Assembly (NCBI GenBank): GCA_030280995.1
Contig: JASXTE010000001.1
Span: 25,793,606-25,857,605, forward strand
DNA: 64,000 nt
Source: Hemileia vastatrix
Lineage: Eukaryota > Basidiomycota > Pucciniomycetes > Pucciniales > Zaghouaniaceae
Reading direction: 5' to 3'
In this document: positions 1 to 11,716 of the stretch, one piece after another
Numbering within the stretch: position 1 is the stretch's first letter
How the letters are laid out: each line of letters begins with the position of its first letter
Notes under the pieces: generated by a model
Seen by the model: only the letters and a program-made list of their open reading frames with translations
Database searches by the model: none
What the model was told of the DNA's origin: nothing
Made by a program: the position numbers and the translations under genes

Positions 1-2840
1 TCTGATAATTCTTCTCAAAAGGTATCTGGTGATATCCCTTGTTACCATCCAAACAGCTGATATATTTAGCACCATGTAGGGTAGCATGTATAGAGCTAAT
101 TCTAACTAAAGGATAGATATTATCAATAGTATAAGTGTTCAATGCTCTATAATCACCACATAACCTAGCTTTATCTTTCTCATAAGTAAATTGGGACAGG
201 TGAGATAACACAATGTTTAGGTGTTTCAACTACCTTTTCAATAATAGTCATTTTTAAAAGGGTAGAGATATTGTCTTCAATATCTTTTATCTTTGTGGGA
301 GAAGCAGGATAAGGCTTCTTTTTTAAAATAGGTGGTATTTCTGTTAATGGGCAAGATAAATAAAGTTTCATTTCTTCCTTTACCAATCCTAATTCATGCG
401 ACCCATGAGCAAAGGCCATAGGAAAAGATTTTATCAATTTAGTGATGGAATCTTTACCCATACCAGAAAGTTGTTCTCTTAAAGAAGCATTGTCTATTTC
501 AGACAGAAGGGCAGGCATTTCTTTTTTAGATCTTCCTTTATCTTGAACTACAGCATGACATGTGTTCAATCCTGGTGTTAATAATTTTTTGGGAGAGGAA
601 ATTTTAAATTTTCTCTTCCCATTTATCCCCATTGTGAAGCATTGGTTTGAAGGATCCAATTTTATGCCATATTTGGTCAAAATGTCATTTCCCCCAATGA
701 ACCAACTACTTAAGTTATCATTTTTCATGACAATAAAATCACATATAGCTCTTACAAAACCATGGTTATATTTGAAAAATACTGTGGCTTTGTATTTACC
801 TATGGGGGACAAAACAGAGTTATAACCTCTCCAATTCTTAGAAATGATGGGCATAAGTTTTGATTTATAATCTTGGTCCACTGAGACAAGTGCTTTTTCA
901 GATACTACAGTTCCTCCTGCTCCATAATCTAAGACAACCTCAATGTTATTTCCATTGATCAAGACTGGTGCCTTGGGAGGGGCAATAATAATTGAGCTGT
1001 CCTCAAGTTTTTTTATTATCTCAGAATCCTCTACTGTAGATAAATCATTATTCTCAATACTAATATTATTTAAATAATGAATATCCTCTTCCAGAATTAA
1101 AATTCCTGGTGAGATTCATATGAAATATTGCTGGCACAACCACTTGAAGTATCATCCAGTGCTATTGTGTTATCAGCATGTTCCTCTGTCTGTTAAACAA
1201 GATTTATCTTCTTGTCACAAAAATAGACTTTCTGCAAAGGCTTTCTGCATTTGAAGCAAGTGTTTTTTGCATAATTTTTGGGTGCAACAGGGGAAGAAGG
1301 TTTACCAACCTTTTCTAGAGGGTTTTGTTGGCAATTGGAGGTTTTCTCCAATGAAGTTCTAGGAATGAATCTTCTAGCATAATAATTGTTGTTTAGAAGG
1401 ATCTCATTACAAGTATTAATCAAAGAAGAAGGTTCACTTGAGAACTCAGTCCTAGCAACTATTAATTCTCTCAGAGACATAGGTAATTTATAGAGGATCC
1501 TGTCCTTCCATAACTCAAACTCAATATTTGGGTCAATTTTCCTCAAGATTTTCTGAAGTTTCATAAGGAACTCAATAGGTTTTTCAGTAGAAGAGCTATA
1601 TCTAGTTTCTTCATACTGCCTTTGTTGAGCTATCCTAAATTTGGAACCACCAAATTGTGCTTTGATTAATTTCTTTCAATCTTCCTATGAGTAGTCATTT
1701 TTATCCAAGAGAACAAATTCATACCACGTTAGGGCTACATTGGTAGCTAAAGAAATTAATTTTGACACAATTTCCTCATCTGGGAGTTTATAAGAATTCT
1801 TTAAATTATCAATCCTTCAAATGAACTGCTGCAAATAAGAGGAAGAGTCACCATCAAATTTTGGATACTGGTCAAGTTTTGGCCAATTCTTTTGATTTGA
1901 AGTAGTCTCCTTCTTACAAATTTTTTCTGAGTGAGAAGGAGCTTTAAATTCTCCAATTGGGAAGTAATCTCATTGTTTAATCCTTCTGTGGATGATACAG
2001 GTACATCATCAATTTTTGATGGAAACTCAGTGGTATCAACAGGCATTTCTGGCACTAATTTTACTTTGGATGAACTAGGAACAGTTACAATTGGGGTATC
2101 CTGCACAACAGGTTCTTTCAAAAAAATTTCAGAAAATTCTTGATCATGTAACAATGAATTCAATTTTTCTTCAATGGTTGTTAACCTAGTTCTCAATCTT
2201 GGAATACTAGATAAACTCTCATTGATGGTTGCAAAAGTAACTGGTTCTTATTTTGTAAAGATGAATAATGGTCACTCAATCTGTTTAAGTTCATCTTATT
2301 GCCCTCTAGCTCCTGAAAACAGATGGACACAGTATCTTTAAGTTTAAGCAAATCATTCTTGATATTTTGTCATAAAGAAACTTTCTTTTCATGAGTCACT
2401 TTGTAATGAAACAAATCATCAGAAACTCTCTGCAACTCACTCCTCAATGCTTGAAAACCCTGTTCAGTTAACAAACTATTGTATTTCTGAGTCAATTGCA
2501 TGTTGTTCATTATATGTTTTTATTTAGCAATAATATCCCTCAAATACTCATCATTAATGTTAGCTACATTTGGAGTATTTCTCAATAGGGAAACAGAATA
2601 ACTTTCAAGATTTTCATAAAACTCAGGATCAAGTGTCTCATCAATAATAGCCATATCAGGATATATCATTGAAGTAGAAATCAAAACCAAAGGATTAAAT
2701 ACATTAGAATATTGAGCAATTTGTCTACTATTCTCAGCCTCTACTTGTCTCACAGTCTCATCTCCTCTTCCAGATTTACCTGAAGGAACTGAATCATCAG
2801 CAAGAAATGGTACTTGAGATTCAATAGAGGGGTTTAACAT
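1..2840 (-). pseudogene. Gag-Pol polyprotein of element A, degenerate
   Basis: The presumed start is the ATG at 2840-2838, in MLNPSIESQV. The first 107 codons are open, followed by a TAA at 2522-2520 and further coiled-coil-like Gag sequence. The conserved capsid segment NWPKLDQYP is at about 1900. A zinc knuckle (CFKC...CDKK, about 1260-1210) has Tyr where B and C have His. The protease active site reads DYG at about 930, where B has DTG and C has DSG. RT begins at about 450 and its SCLDGNKGYHQ motif lies at the window edge. At least one in-frame stop and several frame changes are needed to join the pieces. The lost knuckle His and protease Ser/Thr support long inactivity. Confidence 0.85.
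2834..2840 (-). promoter_or_regulatory. Stop-start overlap between nested ORF and Gag-Pol (ATGTTAA)
   Basis: The nested ORF ends in TAA (2836-2834). The Gag-Pol ATG lies at 2840-2838 in another frame, with one base between start and stop. The same geometry occurs in C (ATGGTGA). It suggests termination-coupled reinitiation; this is inference from position only. Confidence 0.5.
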
Positions 2841-3196
2841 GGCTTGGGAAAGAATTGAATGTGATTGTTTTTTCTCTTTCTTCCTCCTTGATAGGGGTGA
2901 GTTGTGGGGTTGAACTTATTGTTTCTTGAAGGGCCTGCCTGAGGTACTTGTTGCTTTTGTTTTTGGGACAGATAATCCCACTGGGTGTTCAGCAACTCCC
3001 ACTGACACTTTGAGACTTTCACCCTTTCTTGTTCTTGGGCAGCCAATTGTGGAAGGGCTTTTGGGGGAGGAGGAGGTTTCCTCTTCTCTTGAAGGAAGGA
3101 CTCTATTTTTCTTACCTTGTTTTCTAGAGAGTCTGTTTTTGACATCAACTCCTTGATGTGAGTGGAAAGATTTTTGACTTGCTGATTCAAGGGCAT
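2834..3196 (-). CDS. Nested +1-frame ORF of element A (coiled-coil, basic tail), 120 aa
   Basis: Opens at ATG 3196 directly after the string AATAAAAAAGAT and ends at the stop-start junction. Residues 1-40 (MPLNQQVKNLSTHIKEL onward) look like a heptad coiled coil. A proline-rich stretch follows, then a W...WDYL motif, PGPSR and a basic tail with HPYQGGRKRK. The element C protein has the same order of blocks (PLTQQVNNLSSHIKEL, WDYL, PGPSR, HPYQGGRRRK). The overlapping frame-0 sequence is much less alike, so selection appears to have acted on this frame. Function is unknown; a basic tail and coiled coil would suit an RNA-binding, multimerising Gag-like accessory protein. I recognise no Pfam family. 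Confidence 0.7.
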   Translation of the reverse strand: MPLNQQVKNLSTHIKELMSKTDSLENKVRKIESFLQEKRKPPPPPKALPQLAAQEQERVKVSKCQWELLNTQWDYLSQKQKQQVPQAGPSRNNKFNPTTHPYQGGRKRKNNHIQFFPKPC

Positions 3197-3434
3197 CTTT
3201 TTTATTTAGAAGACTTTTGGAAGCTCTTCTGGGAGGTTGATAGAAGGCTTTTGATCTTGAGCAGTTGTCTGCACTAATATCTCCATCTCTTGTATTTCCA
3301 CATCCTGATTGGTCCAGTAATTGATTAATTTGAGTCAGTTTTGTAGTCAAAGGAGAACTTACAGAAGAAGCTTCATCATAATCAATTAAATCCAGCTCCT
3401 CATCACAGCGAGAAGAAGCTCCTTGATCAGTCAT
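2916..3434 (-). CDS. Frame-0 leader ORF of element A (acidic N-terminus)
   Basis: Starts MTDQGASSRCDEELDLIDYD and is rich in acidic residues and serine. Only about the first 80 residues, before the AATAAAAAAGAT string, resemble the C counterpart (MSNSLASSMDNLHVDEVEVD) in start position, charge and length. Beyond that string it overlaps the nested ORF and probably is open by chance. It could be the N-terminus of the nested protein joined by +1 frameshifting or splicing, or a uORF. It is in the same frame as Gag-Pol. Confidence 0.45.
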   Translation of the reverse strand: MTDQGASSRCDEELDLIDYDEASSVSSPLTTKLTQINQLLDQSGCGNTRDGDISADNCSRSKAFYQPPRRASKSLLNKKDALESASQKSFHSHQGVDVKNRLSRKQGKKNRVLPSREEETSSSPKSPSTIGCPRTRKGESLKVSVGVAEHPVGLSVPKTKATSTSGRPFKKQ

Positions 3435-3599
3435 ACTTGTAATTAACCTGAACTGAGAGAAAGAATTATTAAAATTTAATTAGTTATTATTTTCACTTAA
3501 TTTAAAGAAAAATAAGGAAATTTTTTTTTAGTATATAAGTAATTATCATGATTTTGTAATCAACTGGAATAATTAAAATATAATGTTTTTCAGGAAAAA

Positions 3600-3985
3600 A
3601 AATCAACTGAAATAAAAATCACAATTTCTATTAATTAAGATAATTTTATAACCAGGATTCAAATAAATCAACTGAAATAATAAAATAATTTATTAATTAA
3701 TAATGTATATGTTGATGATTATCAGTACTATAATTCAACCGAAGAATTTAATTACCAGGGCTTAATGTCAACTGAGAATAATTTTAATTACCAGGACTGA
3801 ATTTCAACCAAAATAATTTAATTACCAGGACTTATTGTCTACAGAAGCAATAATACAATTATTTAATTAGCAGGACAGAGGTCAACTGAAATAATTAAAA
3901 AAATAATATAAAATAATTGATTTAATTTTAATATTACTTTTAGGACTAAGAACAATATATTTCTATCTTGGTCAACTAGAAAAAA
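3600..3985 (-). repeat. Degenerate tandem repeats in the leader of element A
   Basis: On the minus strand about seven units begin GTTGAC or GTTGA(A/T) and continue to AGTCCTGGTAATTAAA-like sequence, spaced roughly 35-60 bases apart. The leader of element C has two clear related units (GTTGACCATAATAG...TTAGTCC). The units lie in the 5' untranslated leader between the LTR and the first ATG. Confidence 0.6.
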
Positions 3986-4322
3986 AATCCTTTATTTACC
4001 AGGCACCTCCCCCTGTACAATGAGCAAGTTAATGCCACCTACAGAGTGCTGAGTAAAAAAGATATACGTAGACAATGAAATGTTCAAAGTGACCCACAAA
4101 TAGTAATCAATATAATTACCACAATTATATATGATTATTTCTAATATATGAACCTAAGTTTTGGAGCGTGGTTTGATTCCTGGTTTCAGAAAAAAAAATA
4201 AGTCACATGGTGGATGATGTTCATCGTTTTTATTGTCCACTCCTTACTTGCACCTTGACATTGATAGTCCCTTGGTTTACAGCTTCAAGATAACAATGCA
4301 CCATCAACGATTTGGAAAGGGC

Positions 4323-5129
4323 GTCAAGTATTGGGGACTTCTTTTAGTCTAGAAGATTTTTGGTGGAGTTTAACAGTGTTGGAAGGGGGGTTTCAAAGAT
4401 TTAAATGCAAGGTACATATATTTTATCTTTTATATTATTTTACTCAAGTATAAGAGGTAGAAATTTTTTTAATATTATTGTAATCAATGATTTAGAATTA
4501 CGTAGAAGTAAACACTAAAACCAATAACTAGTAGTAATAAATATTTGTTTTAATGGTAATTTAATGATGTAAGTAAGGAATGAATAAAACAGCACAAAAG
4601 GGAAGGGCTTTTATAGGCAAAAGAAAGAGAGAGCACAAAGAGCTGACACCTACAATGCAGGAGTGTGAGAGAAAGACATTTCCAAAAATAAGAAATTGTA
4701 AATAACAAAATTGTGCTATAAGGATGTGTCAATAAAATATTTTTTACAATATATCAAATTATTTGATATAATTTAGAGTACACTTTTAAAGGTCACACTT
4801 AGTATAAAATAATTTGAATTAAATTTTTGTATTAATAGAATTTTAAATTTTTAAATAAAGAAATTTGAATTCTTAAAATTTATTATTAATATATTTTTAT
4901 TTCTCTTCCAACCTGTTATTGAGCATGGTGTTAGGGAATAAAAATATGAGGGACATTATTATTAATTTTAAATATTTACTAAATTTACTTATTTTCATTA
5001 GTTAGTTCAATGCAAGTAATAATAAATTAAATATAATATAGTTAATAATATCATAAGGAATAAAAGGTGTGGCTTCATCCCAGTAAATAATTAATTATTT
5101 TACTGGGAAGTCTAGTAGCCTGGCTGGAA
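4323..5129 (-). repeat. 5' LTR of element A, degenerate
   Basis: The outer end (about 5129) resembles the C LTR start, CAGCCAGGCTA...CCCAGTAAA. A TATAAAAG box lies at 4615-4608 on the minus strand in the same context as in C. The inner end at about 4323 reads CTTGAC just before CCTTTCCAAAT, which matches the primer-binding region of C. It is shorter than the C LTR (1280 bp), so it contains deletions. The exact ends are uncertain. Confidence 0.65.
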
Positions 5130-6934
5130 GATAAAATGCTAGTAAGTGAGTCTGTGAGAAGATTGATTGTTGCCTTTTAGTTTTTAGGGACTGTGCAGAT
5201 AATCTTTCAAATTTTTCAAGGACTAATTTTTCCTGGGCCTCCTTCACAGGGCAAAGTAGCCTCAATGCCCTCTATCACCGGTTTTTTTATGATTTAGCAG
5301 ACAGTTTTTCAAGGAAGGCTGTAATAGCAGGAAACTTACGTTGCTGTGAAACCCACTTCAGCCATTCAAGCTACTAAAACCTTAAGTTTGGTTCTGTGGT
5401 GGGGATTTCGGGTGTGAGGCAATTTCATATTTAGAGAAAACTGGAAAAAAATGGAGTTTTTTTAGCAAAACAAATAGACCAGCATTTGATGAAGTCCACA
5501 AAAATTGAGAAATAAGATATAGGTTTTTTTTCATGTGCTAATTTTACTTAAAAAGAATTATATTTCCCATAATAATTTATCTATCATTTTTATTCAGTCT
5601 TTTTGAAATTCTAAACCAAAATATAAAATAATTTCCATGAAAATAATTTTGAAATATCATGCTTGGATTGACAGTGATGTTAGGACTGGCTCTAAACAGG
5701 AGGTAAATAAAAATTTTAAAGTATTATTTGTTGTTTTTATAATTATATTCTAATTCCTAAATTGCACAATTTTTATGATATTTTAGGTACAATTTTATTT
5801 TATAGTATCCTATATGACTTCAACAATAAAATCAGTCAAGTAGTTATTTTCAAACTTTTGAACCATTCTAAAAAGTTTCATCATCTCATATTGATTCTAG
5901 ACCACATATATTACTTTGCATAAAATTTTTTTAAATTTATTTTTATTTCTTCTATTTCATCTTTTTTATCTCTCTTTCACTCTGCTTTAACTTACTCATG
6001 ATAGATTCTCAACCTTTCTGACTTAAAAAATAATATCCATATAAAAATTTGATAATGATTGATACCAGCATCTAGGACTCCATTTTTAACCATGGATTAT
6101 TTTTCAAGATGGAAGAAAAAAAATTTCTTTATGATGAGAATCCATTTGGATATCAAAGGCATAAATCTCCACTAATTCATCATTTAAATAAAATTATAAT
6201 CCATTGTGCCTGGATCCTAGTCCATGAGATTAAAAACCATGAAGAAAATGAAGGATAGTTGATTTTCCAGTGGATGTGTAGGCTTCATTATACTAAATTC
6301 CTTTAATGTGTAAGACTTCTAGAATGCATAATATGGATTTATCCTAAACAATATTTTTTTCAGAATTCATATTAAATATTCAATAGGAGCTCTCAAACCT
6401 TAGCACATAAGCTATAAAGTTTTCTCAAATAATTGTTTTGGTTGAAGTATTAAGTTTCACTGTAGTTGACTATACCTTACTTAATTTGTGCACTGACCCT
6501 AGCAATAGCACAAGTCTCCCCTGTGGGATTATGTACTTTTTCACTTTGCAGTTTATTCCCTATTTGCCTAACTCATTTGCTAGGTAACGTCTTTCTCACA
6601 TTTGTTTTCTTTTGTCTTCTTTCTAAAATTACTTGAGCATGCATCCAATATAGTCTGGTTTTTGTGTGCTTCTAAATAGATAAGGTTTAGGATACTTGTT
6701 CCAGGACTTGATTATTGTATTTAAGGAAGTTTTTCACTATTTTTAAAATGTAATGAATTCCAATTACAAGAAGCCTTATTCAATTTCTATCTTGGTTATC
6801 ATGTGCTGCTCAACAGATAAGGTAAATATTATTTCTCTCAAAGTAAAACTTTAATTTTATTTCAAGTTTGTATCATGGCTGAAAAGTATATATGTAGAAT
6901 ATAAATATCAAATTCAAAAAATCTCTAACATATA
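5130..6934. other. No gene recognised
   Basis: AT-rich sequence with no ORF of note. A somewhat GC-richer patch at about 5220-5420 has no reading frame I recognise on either strand. Probably decayed transposon sequence. Confidence 0.5.
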
Positions 6935-6990
6935 CACAAGAAAAAAAGAATTAGGCACCTGCTAGTAGGTGTCATCAATTTTTTCTGGTA
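6935..6990. repeat. Collapsed 56-bp hairpin MITE (MITE-2 family)
   Basis: CACAAGAAAAAAAG...TTTTTTCTGGT flanks a near-palindromic CACCTGCTAGTAGGTG core. It matches both ends of the 212-bp elements at 14324 and 21556 with the interior missing. Confidence 0.6.
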
Positions 6991-7339
6991 ATAGTCACTT
7001 TTCTTATTTTTTGTGTTTTTATCAAAAGTAATATTTGATAGATTTTAATGGGGGGTTTCAGTTCTGGAAAATACGCTCTTAAGTTTGGCTAAATATTCAC
7101 TAATATAATTGAAGATTTTGGAAACACACTAGCCACAACACCAGGGTATTTCATAAGTGAAGTATGTCACTTATTTAACTTAAATCTGCACATTCTCAAC
7201 AAAAAGTGCTGATTTCACCATAAATTCCCATTTCACTGATTTTTTGGAATCATCCCACTTATATGCAGCATTCTGCAGCACAATACTATATAACTCAAAG
7301 AATTGTAAAAAATTGAAATTTTTATACTGTATAAAAGTC

Positions 7340-8446
7340 ATGCCTTCCTCACTCTTAAATTGTGATTAATTACATCAAGCATTAAATTTCATATATCTTG
7401 ATATTCTCTTGGACTTTGATTTTGAAGAAGTTTTTTTATCAATAATGATGCTGAAACATTACTTTCTTCCCAGAAAGCTCCAAGTACTTCATCCCCCCAT
7501 GTACACCATCAAAATACTTCTTAACCTATCTGTGCCTAGTTTTAGACAGCTATTAAGGACTTATCATGATTTTTTTCTTAAATTGGCTGAGATTATTCAG
7601 GATCACCCCATTTTTTGCTACAATTATCAAAAAATATATGATCTTTAAATTCTATTGGCTGTCACACTATGGCTTTTCTGATCTAATGGTGATGTAAATT
7701 CCTTGTAACATTTGTAAAATGTCTTCTCTTTAGGGTATGCTTTGGTTAACACTTATAACAAAACAATGCATCACTGCTATCAACTCCTTGGAATATCAAC
7801 TTCTCACCTGGCCAACAGAAGAAGAGAAAATTGAATAATCTCAGGCTATGCAAAAAGAGGGCTTTGCAGGATATATTGGTTTCATTTATGGTACAAATAT
7901 TCATTTGAGTCAGAAACCTTCTCAAGTTGGAAAAAATTACTATGACCAAAAAAAAGAGATGGATCATTTTTTTCCATTAAATATTCTTGATACTACCATA
8001 AACTACTACATCTTCTCTAATTATAATCAATTTATGTTCAACTTATATGTGACGTTAACAAAAATCCATATCTTTCTTTACTGGCTATCCTGTATCATGT
8101 CAAGATTCCTACTTCTTCCAGAGAATTCAAATCTCAAAATAACATGAAAAATTCTTCAATGAAGACCAGTATTTTCTGGAATATTCTTCTTATGTAAATG
8201 GAAAGAATGTACTTCCAGATTTTTGGGGAGATTCTTCTGAACACAGCCAAAATACCAAGCTCAATAATGATTCAGAAAAGTCAAGAGTCTGTGTTAAACA
8301 TTCTATCTGAATCTTAAAAGATTTTTTTCTAGTCTAAGGGAGTTAAGAAGTATTTTTAAAAAAGATCTGAAATGTAGGCGGCAGTCAACTGGATACTGTG
8401 TTGCACTATACTTCATAACATACTTGCTGACCTCAAAGATCAATAG
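7340..8446 (+). pseudogene. Harbinger-type DDE transposase remnant (H2)
   Basis: Begins at ATGCCTTCCTCACT, shared with the H1 copy at 13699. The N-terminal part aligns with H1 (FLPRKLQVLHPP, NLSVPSFRQLLRT, IIQDHPIF). A second open segment carries GFAGYIGFIYGT and LSQKPSQVGKNYYDQKK, equivalent to the first catalytic block of HARBI1-like DDE enzymes; the expected Asp of GFVDGT is Tyr here. A C-terminal block at about 8390-8446 reads WILCCTILHNILADLKDQ followed by TAG, the usual family ending. Frameshifts and stops lie between the blocks. It once covered a full-length transposase that cuts and pastes terminal inverted repeats; it is dead now. Confidence 0.8.
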
Positions 8447-9917
8447 TTAGAGTTTTATGAAGATGAAGAAGTTAAAATGCCTCCTACTATATTCAAAACT
8501 TATTTTTATCAAAATACTGGTATAATGGAAAAAAATTTTCCAATCACACAAACTTGTTCAGAGATTTAGTTTTAATTTAATCTTTAATTAGTTATAAACT
8601 CATTTGGTATTTATCTACTATTACTACAAGTATAAATCATATCTTCTTAATTTATTCTTTAATATCTTTTTGAAAATTTTTCAAATTAACCTTATCTTAT
8701 TTTTTATATCAGAAGACTTTTTAATATGTTTTGCACTAACTACTTCACTAATCTGAAATAAATTCTTTCCTACTCCTGATATCATACCTTCAAAATTTCT
8801 TTTACTCATTTAATTTCCTATACTCTTCTGTCTGCTCCCTAGTAGATTCCTCATCTTCTTCATCTGTTTATTTTCTTTTGATGTTTTTGTTCCTCTGACT
8901 GATCCTGTACTAGAAAGTTAAATAAGTAGTCTAATTTTTTATTTTTTTAGCTAATTAACTAGACTTAGAGATTATTCTCTATATTCCAAATCTACTCTAC
9001 ATACTTTAGCCTACAACTAATCCCTGTAATGGAATCACATATAGCTCATGAATGTTAAATAGCTAGTAAATTATTTTTGGTGATAAGTCTGAATCTTATA
9101 TTTCATTAGTAATCTCTGAACTCACAAAGCTTAATACTTATAATATCTTCATAACTTGATTCTTCAGCATCAATATCAATAGTTTGAAAAAATTTCTGAC
9201 TAAGTTACTATTGATGGCTTAGAACATTTCACCTTTAGTACCTCTTTAAAATCCATAAAAAAATCATTGACATTAATCTTACCTTATCTTCTTTGTCTTT
9301 TCATGAGTACAAAAATTTGAAGATGTAAGCTACTATTAAGGGTCTGGATTGACATTAGGGACATCAAATTTTTTATAGCTCCATTAACAGCTTTTAATCC
9401 TTACACTCCTTTTCTGAAAGGTTGTATTTTGAACATAATAGTAATTGGAATCTTCACAAAGAGTACAGGTTTTTCAGTATTCTTTAATGTTATGATAGCC
9501 TTGTGCTTTGTAGTGTCTTTAAGTAAAAAAAAAGGGTAAAACTCATTTAAATTAATTATAAAGCACAAGATAAGGCTTTGAGAGTTGAAATATAACTTTT
9601 ATAAAATAAAGTGAGGGTTCTGGTTTCTGATTAATGAGTACCAATTATTTTTTTACCAGATAGATTTTATACACAAGAACATTTCATTACATAGTCGTGT
9701 TTTTTTTATCAAAATTTAATTTTGTACTATAAAAATCCAGTACATTATTAATATCACATTTTTAATCTAAAATGCATGCCTGTAAGTGCATAAATTTTTG
9801 CTTTTCTAATGTGAAATTTAAATTTCTTTCAATTTTATAAGTCTATAATATGATAAATTGTTTTTCTCCAACTTTTTTTTAAATTTTCATGTCAACAATT
9901 GCAATAACTCCCCATAA
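8447..9917. other. Interior of H2, no certain gene
   Basis: AT-rich. A minus-strand segment at about 9000-8650 has a lysine-rich, charged coding look but many stops and no family I recognise. Confidence 0.4.
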
Positions 9918-10114
9918 GGGTGTATCAGAGTTAGAAATTTTTAATTATTTAATAGGTATTTTACAACACAAAAATAATGCCACAAACTTGGCATTAATTC
10001 TCAGTAAAAAGGTATTTTGGGAGCAAAATATGGCATATTTTAAAAAATAATTATAGCTTATTTGGTGAAAAACAAGGTATTTTGATTTGGAAGATTTCTA
10101 ACTTTGATATCCCC
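9918..10114 (-). repeat. MITE-1 copy (197 bp)
   Basis: Ends GGGTGTATCAGAGTTAGAAA and TTTCTAACTTTGATATCCCC are inverted. The interior (AACACAAAAATAATGCC, TTCTCAGTAAAAAGGT) matches copies at 14723 and 24572. It abuts the TATTA duplication of element H1. Confidence 0.8.
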
Positions 10115-10137
10115 TATTAGGGGGTGTCAGTTCTGGC

Positions 10138-10166
10138 AAATCCGCACTTAACTTAAGTGCGGATTT
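10138..10166. repeat. Subterminal palindrome, left end of H1
   Basis: AAATCCGCACTTAA, one base, then its exact inverse: 14-bp arms. The same motif sits near the other end of H1. It is a probable binding site for transposase or the Myb-like protein (inference). Each arm has one CpG. Confidence 0.8.
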
Positions 10167-10814
10167 CAAACCAAATCAGAACTTAAATTTTGCAAAAAAG
10201 TCACTTATTTCAAAAAAGGGTGTCAGTTATGACCTCAAATCAGCACTTTTTTCCCATTTTTTTCACAACCACATTTTGGCCACAAAACATCCCTTCCTTT
10301 CTTACCCCATCCCTGTCACATGTGACACACTGACCTTCCTCGCTACCTACCCATCAATCCTCGGCACACACCCCTTCCTGAAATTTTCAATATTTTGACC
10401 AGGCATGTTTACATTCTTTTTTACTTATTTCTTCTACTTCTTAATCTTTTTTCTATGTGTGTCAGTTCTGACCTCAAATCAGCACTTTTTTTGTGATTTT
10501 TTTTTCAAAACCACATGTTGGCCACATCATCCCTTTCTTTCCCATACAATTTTGTACTCTCCAAATGTCCTCTTTGTGTACTTCATTCACTTGGGTTGGT
10601 ATTTTGGTTTGTTGCATATTCATTTTTTTTTTGGAATTTACGGTGAAAATTTTTTTTTGGATGGCTCATTGGTTTTCTTTCACCAGCTCAACATGAAATC
10701 GCATATTTTGTCAGTGATTTTTTTTTTCATTTATCCCTCATATCCTTTTCCTATTCTCCTCCAACATCCCTCAAACAATTTGGTTTCATTCATTTTGTCA
10801 TCTCATCTCTCCAG

Positions 10815-11162
10815 GTAAGTCACTTTATTATTTTTTTTGATTTTTTGATTACTATTATAATTTTTATTGTTTTTTTCTGTTTATTTTATTTTTTTGTAAG
10901 TGGTTATTTTGGATTTCAATGGTATAATTAAACTTTTTTTCTCTCCCTCTTTACTTTCTTTTTTAGCTCCATCACTCTACTCTTCATCCCTCCTTGGCAT
11001 GGTCATTATCCCCCCTTTCCCTTATTTCACTTTTTTTTGGCTCCATTTCATTGAAACACATACATTGCACATTCTTTATGCATTTCACTTACTCCATATT
11101 CAATTTCCCCACAATTCCAACATCAATCTTTCTCACTCTATTTTTCCTACATTTCAATCAAG
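10815..11162 (+). other. Candidate intron-exon-intron structure in the H1 leader
   Basis: CTCCAG/GTAAGT at 10814/10815 and a pyrimidine-rich TTTCTTTTTTAG ending at 10966 define a 152-bp candidate intron. A second donor AAG/GTAAGT lies at 11162/11163. The exons are CT-rich without convincing coding sense, which suits a spliced 5' leader for the downstream TET-like gene. RNA evidence is lacking. Confidence 0.45.
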
Positions 11163-11334
11163 GTAAGTTTCATCTCCTTTTTTTCATGCCTATATGATAT
11201 CTCATTCCTTTTATGAAAAGTTCATACTTAAATATATGTATGACTCTTATCTGGATAACAGTGAACTTATAAAACTCCTTTTGATCTCATCTTCATTACC
11301 ACTTTTCAAGTTTTTGTAAAATTTTGAAAATCAG

Positions 11335-11660
11335 ACTCGGAATTAGGGTTAGGTTTATTCAAATCTAATGTTCTTTTAACTGAAGATTCTCCTGAAGGCT
11401 ACCTTTCATTTCCCACAAACAGATTTGAATTTGATTCAGTGGTTGCTGAGATATTGATCGTTAAAGTTGAGCCTTTTTTTTACCAATTTAAATTTTTATT
11501 TCATTTTTTTATGTAAAAATTTAGGATTAGGTTTATTTAAATCACATGTCCTTTAACTGAAGATTCTACTAAAGCATATCTTTCATTTCCCTCAAACAGG
11601 TTTGAATTAGGTTCAGTGGTTGCTGAGATTTTGACCTTTGAAGTTGAGCCTTTTTTCCAA
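11335..11660 (+). repeat. Tandem duplication, period about 178 bp
   Basis: Two copies share AGGTTTATT, TTTAACTGAAGATTCT, CTTTCATTTCCC and CAGTGGTTGCTGAGAT, starting near 11351 and 11529. They lie upstream of the TET-like coding exon. Confidence 0.8.
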
Positions 11661-11716
11661 ATTTCACTTGTCTTATTTCACATTTTTATATTGCATATTT
11701 AGAGGATAAGGATTCT

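Larger units (their letters stand above)
1..5129 (-). mobile_element. Ty3/Gypsy LTR retrotransposon A, 5' part, truncated by window edge
   Basis: Read on the minus strand this is LTR, leader, two small overlapping ORFs, then Gag, protease and the start of reverse transcriptase, which runs off the window at base 1. Gag, zinc-knuckle, protease and RT segments align in order with elements B and C. The reading frame is broken by several stops and frameshifts, so this copy is inactive. Its LTR start resembles the LTR start of element C (CCAGCCAGGCTA), so A and C belong to neighbouring families, while B and D form a second family. Confidence 0.88.

Noticed and set aside
562..825. Plus-strand ORF in element A
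   Set aside because: Opposite-strand shadow of the protease region, with parallels in B (30013-30327) and C (42174-42440).
10405..11197. Phe-rich plus-strand ORFs (for example 137 aa from 10405)
   Set aside because: Products of T-rich low-complexity sequence; splice-site signals fit a non-coding spliced leader better.
11343..11356. TTAGGGTTAGG, telomere-like
   Set aside because: Only one and a half units, inside a duplicated leader segment whose other copy reads TTAGGATTAGG; not a telomere tract.
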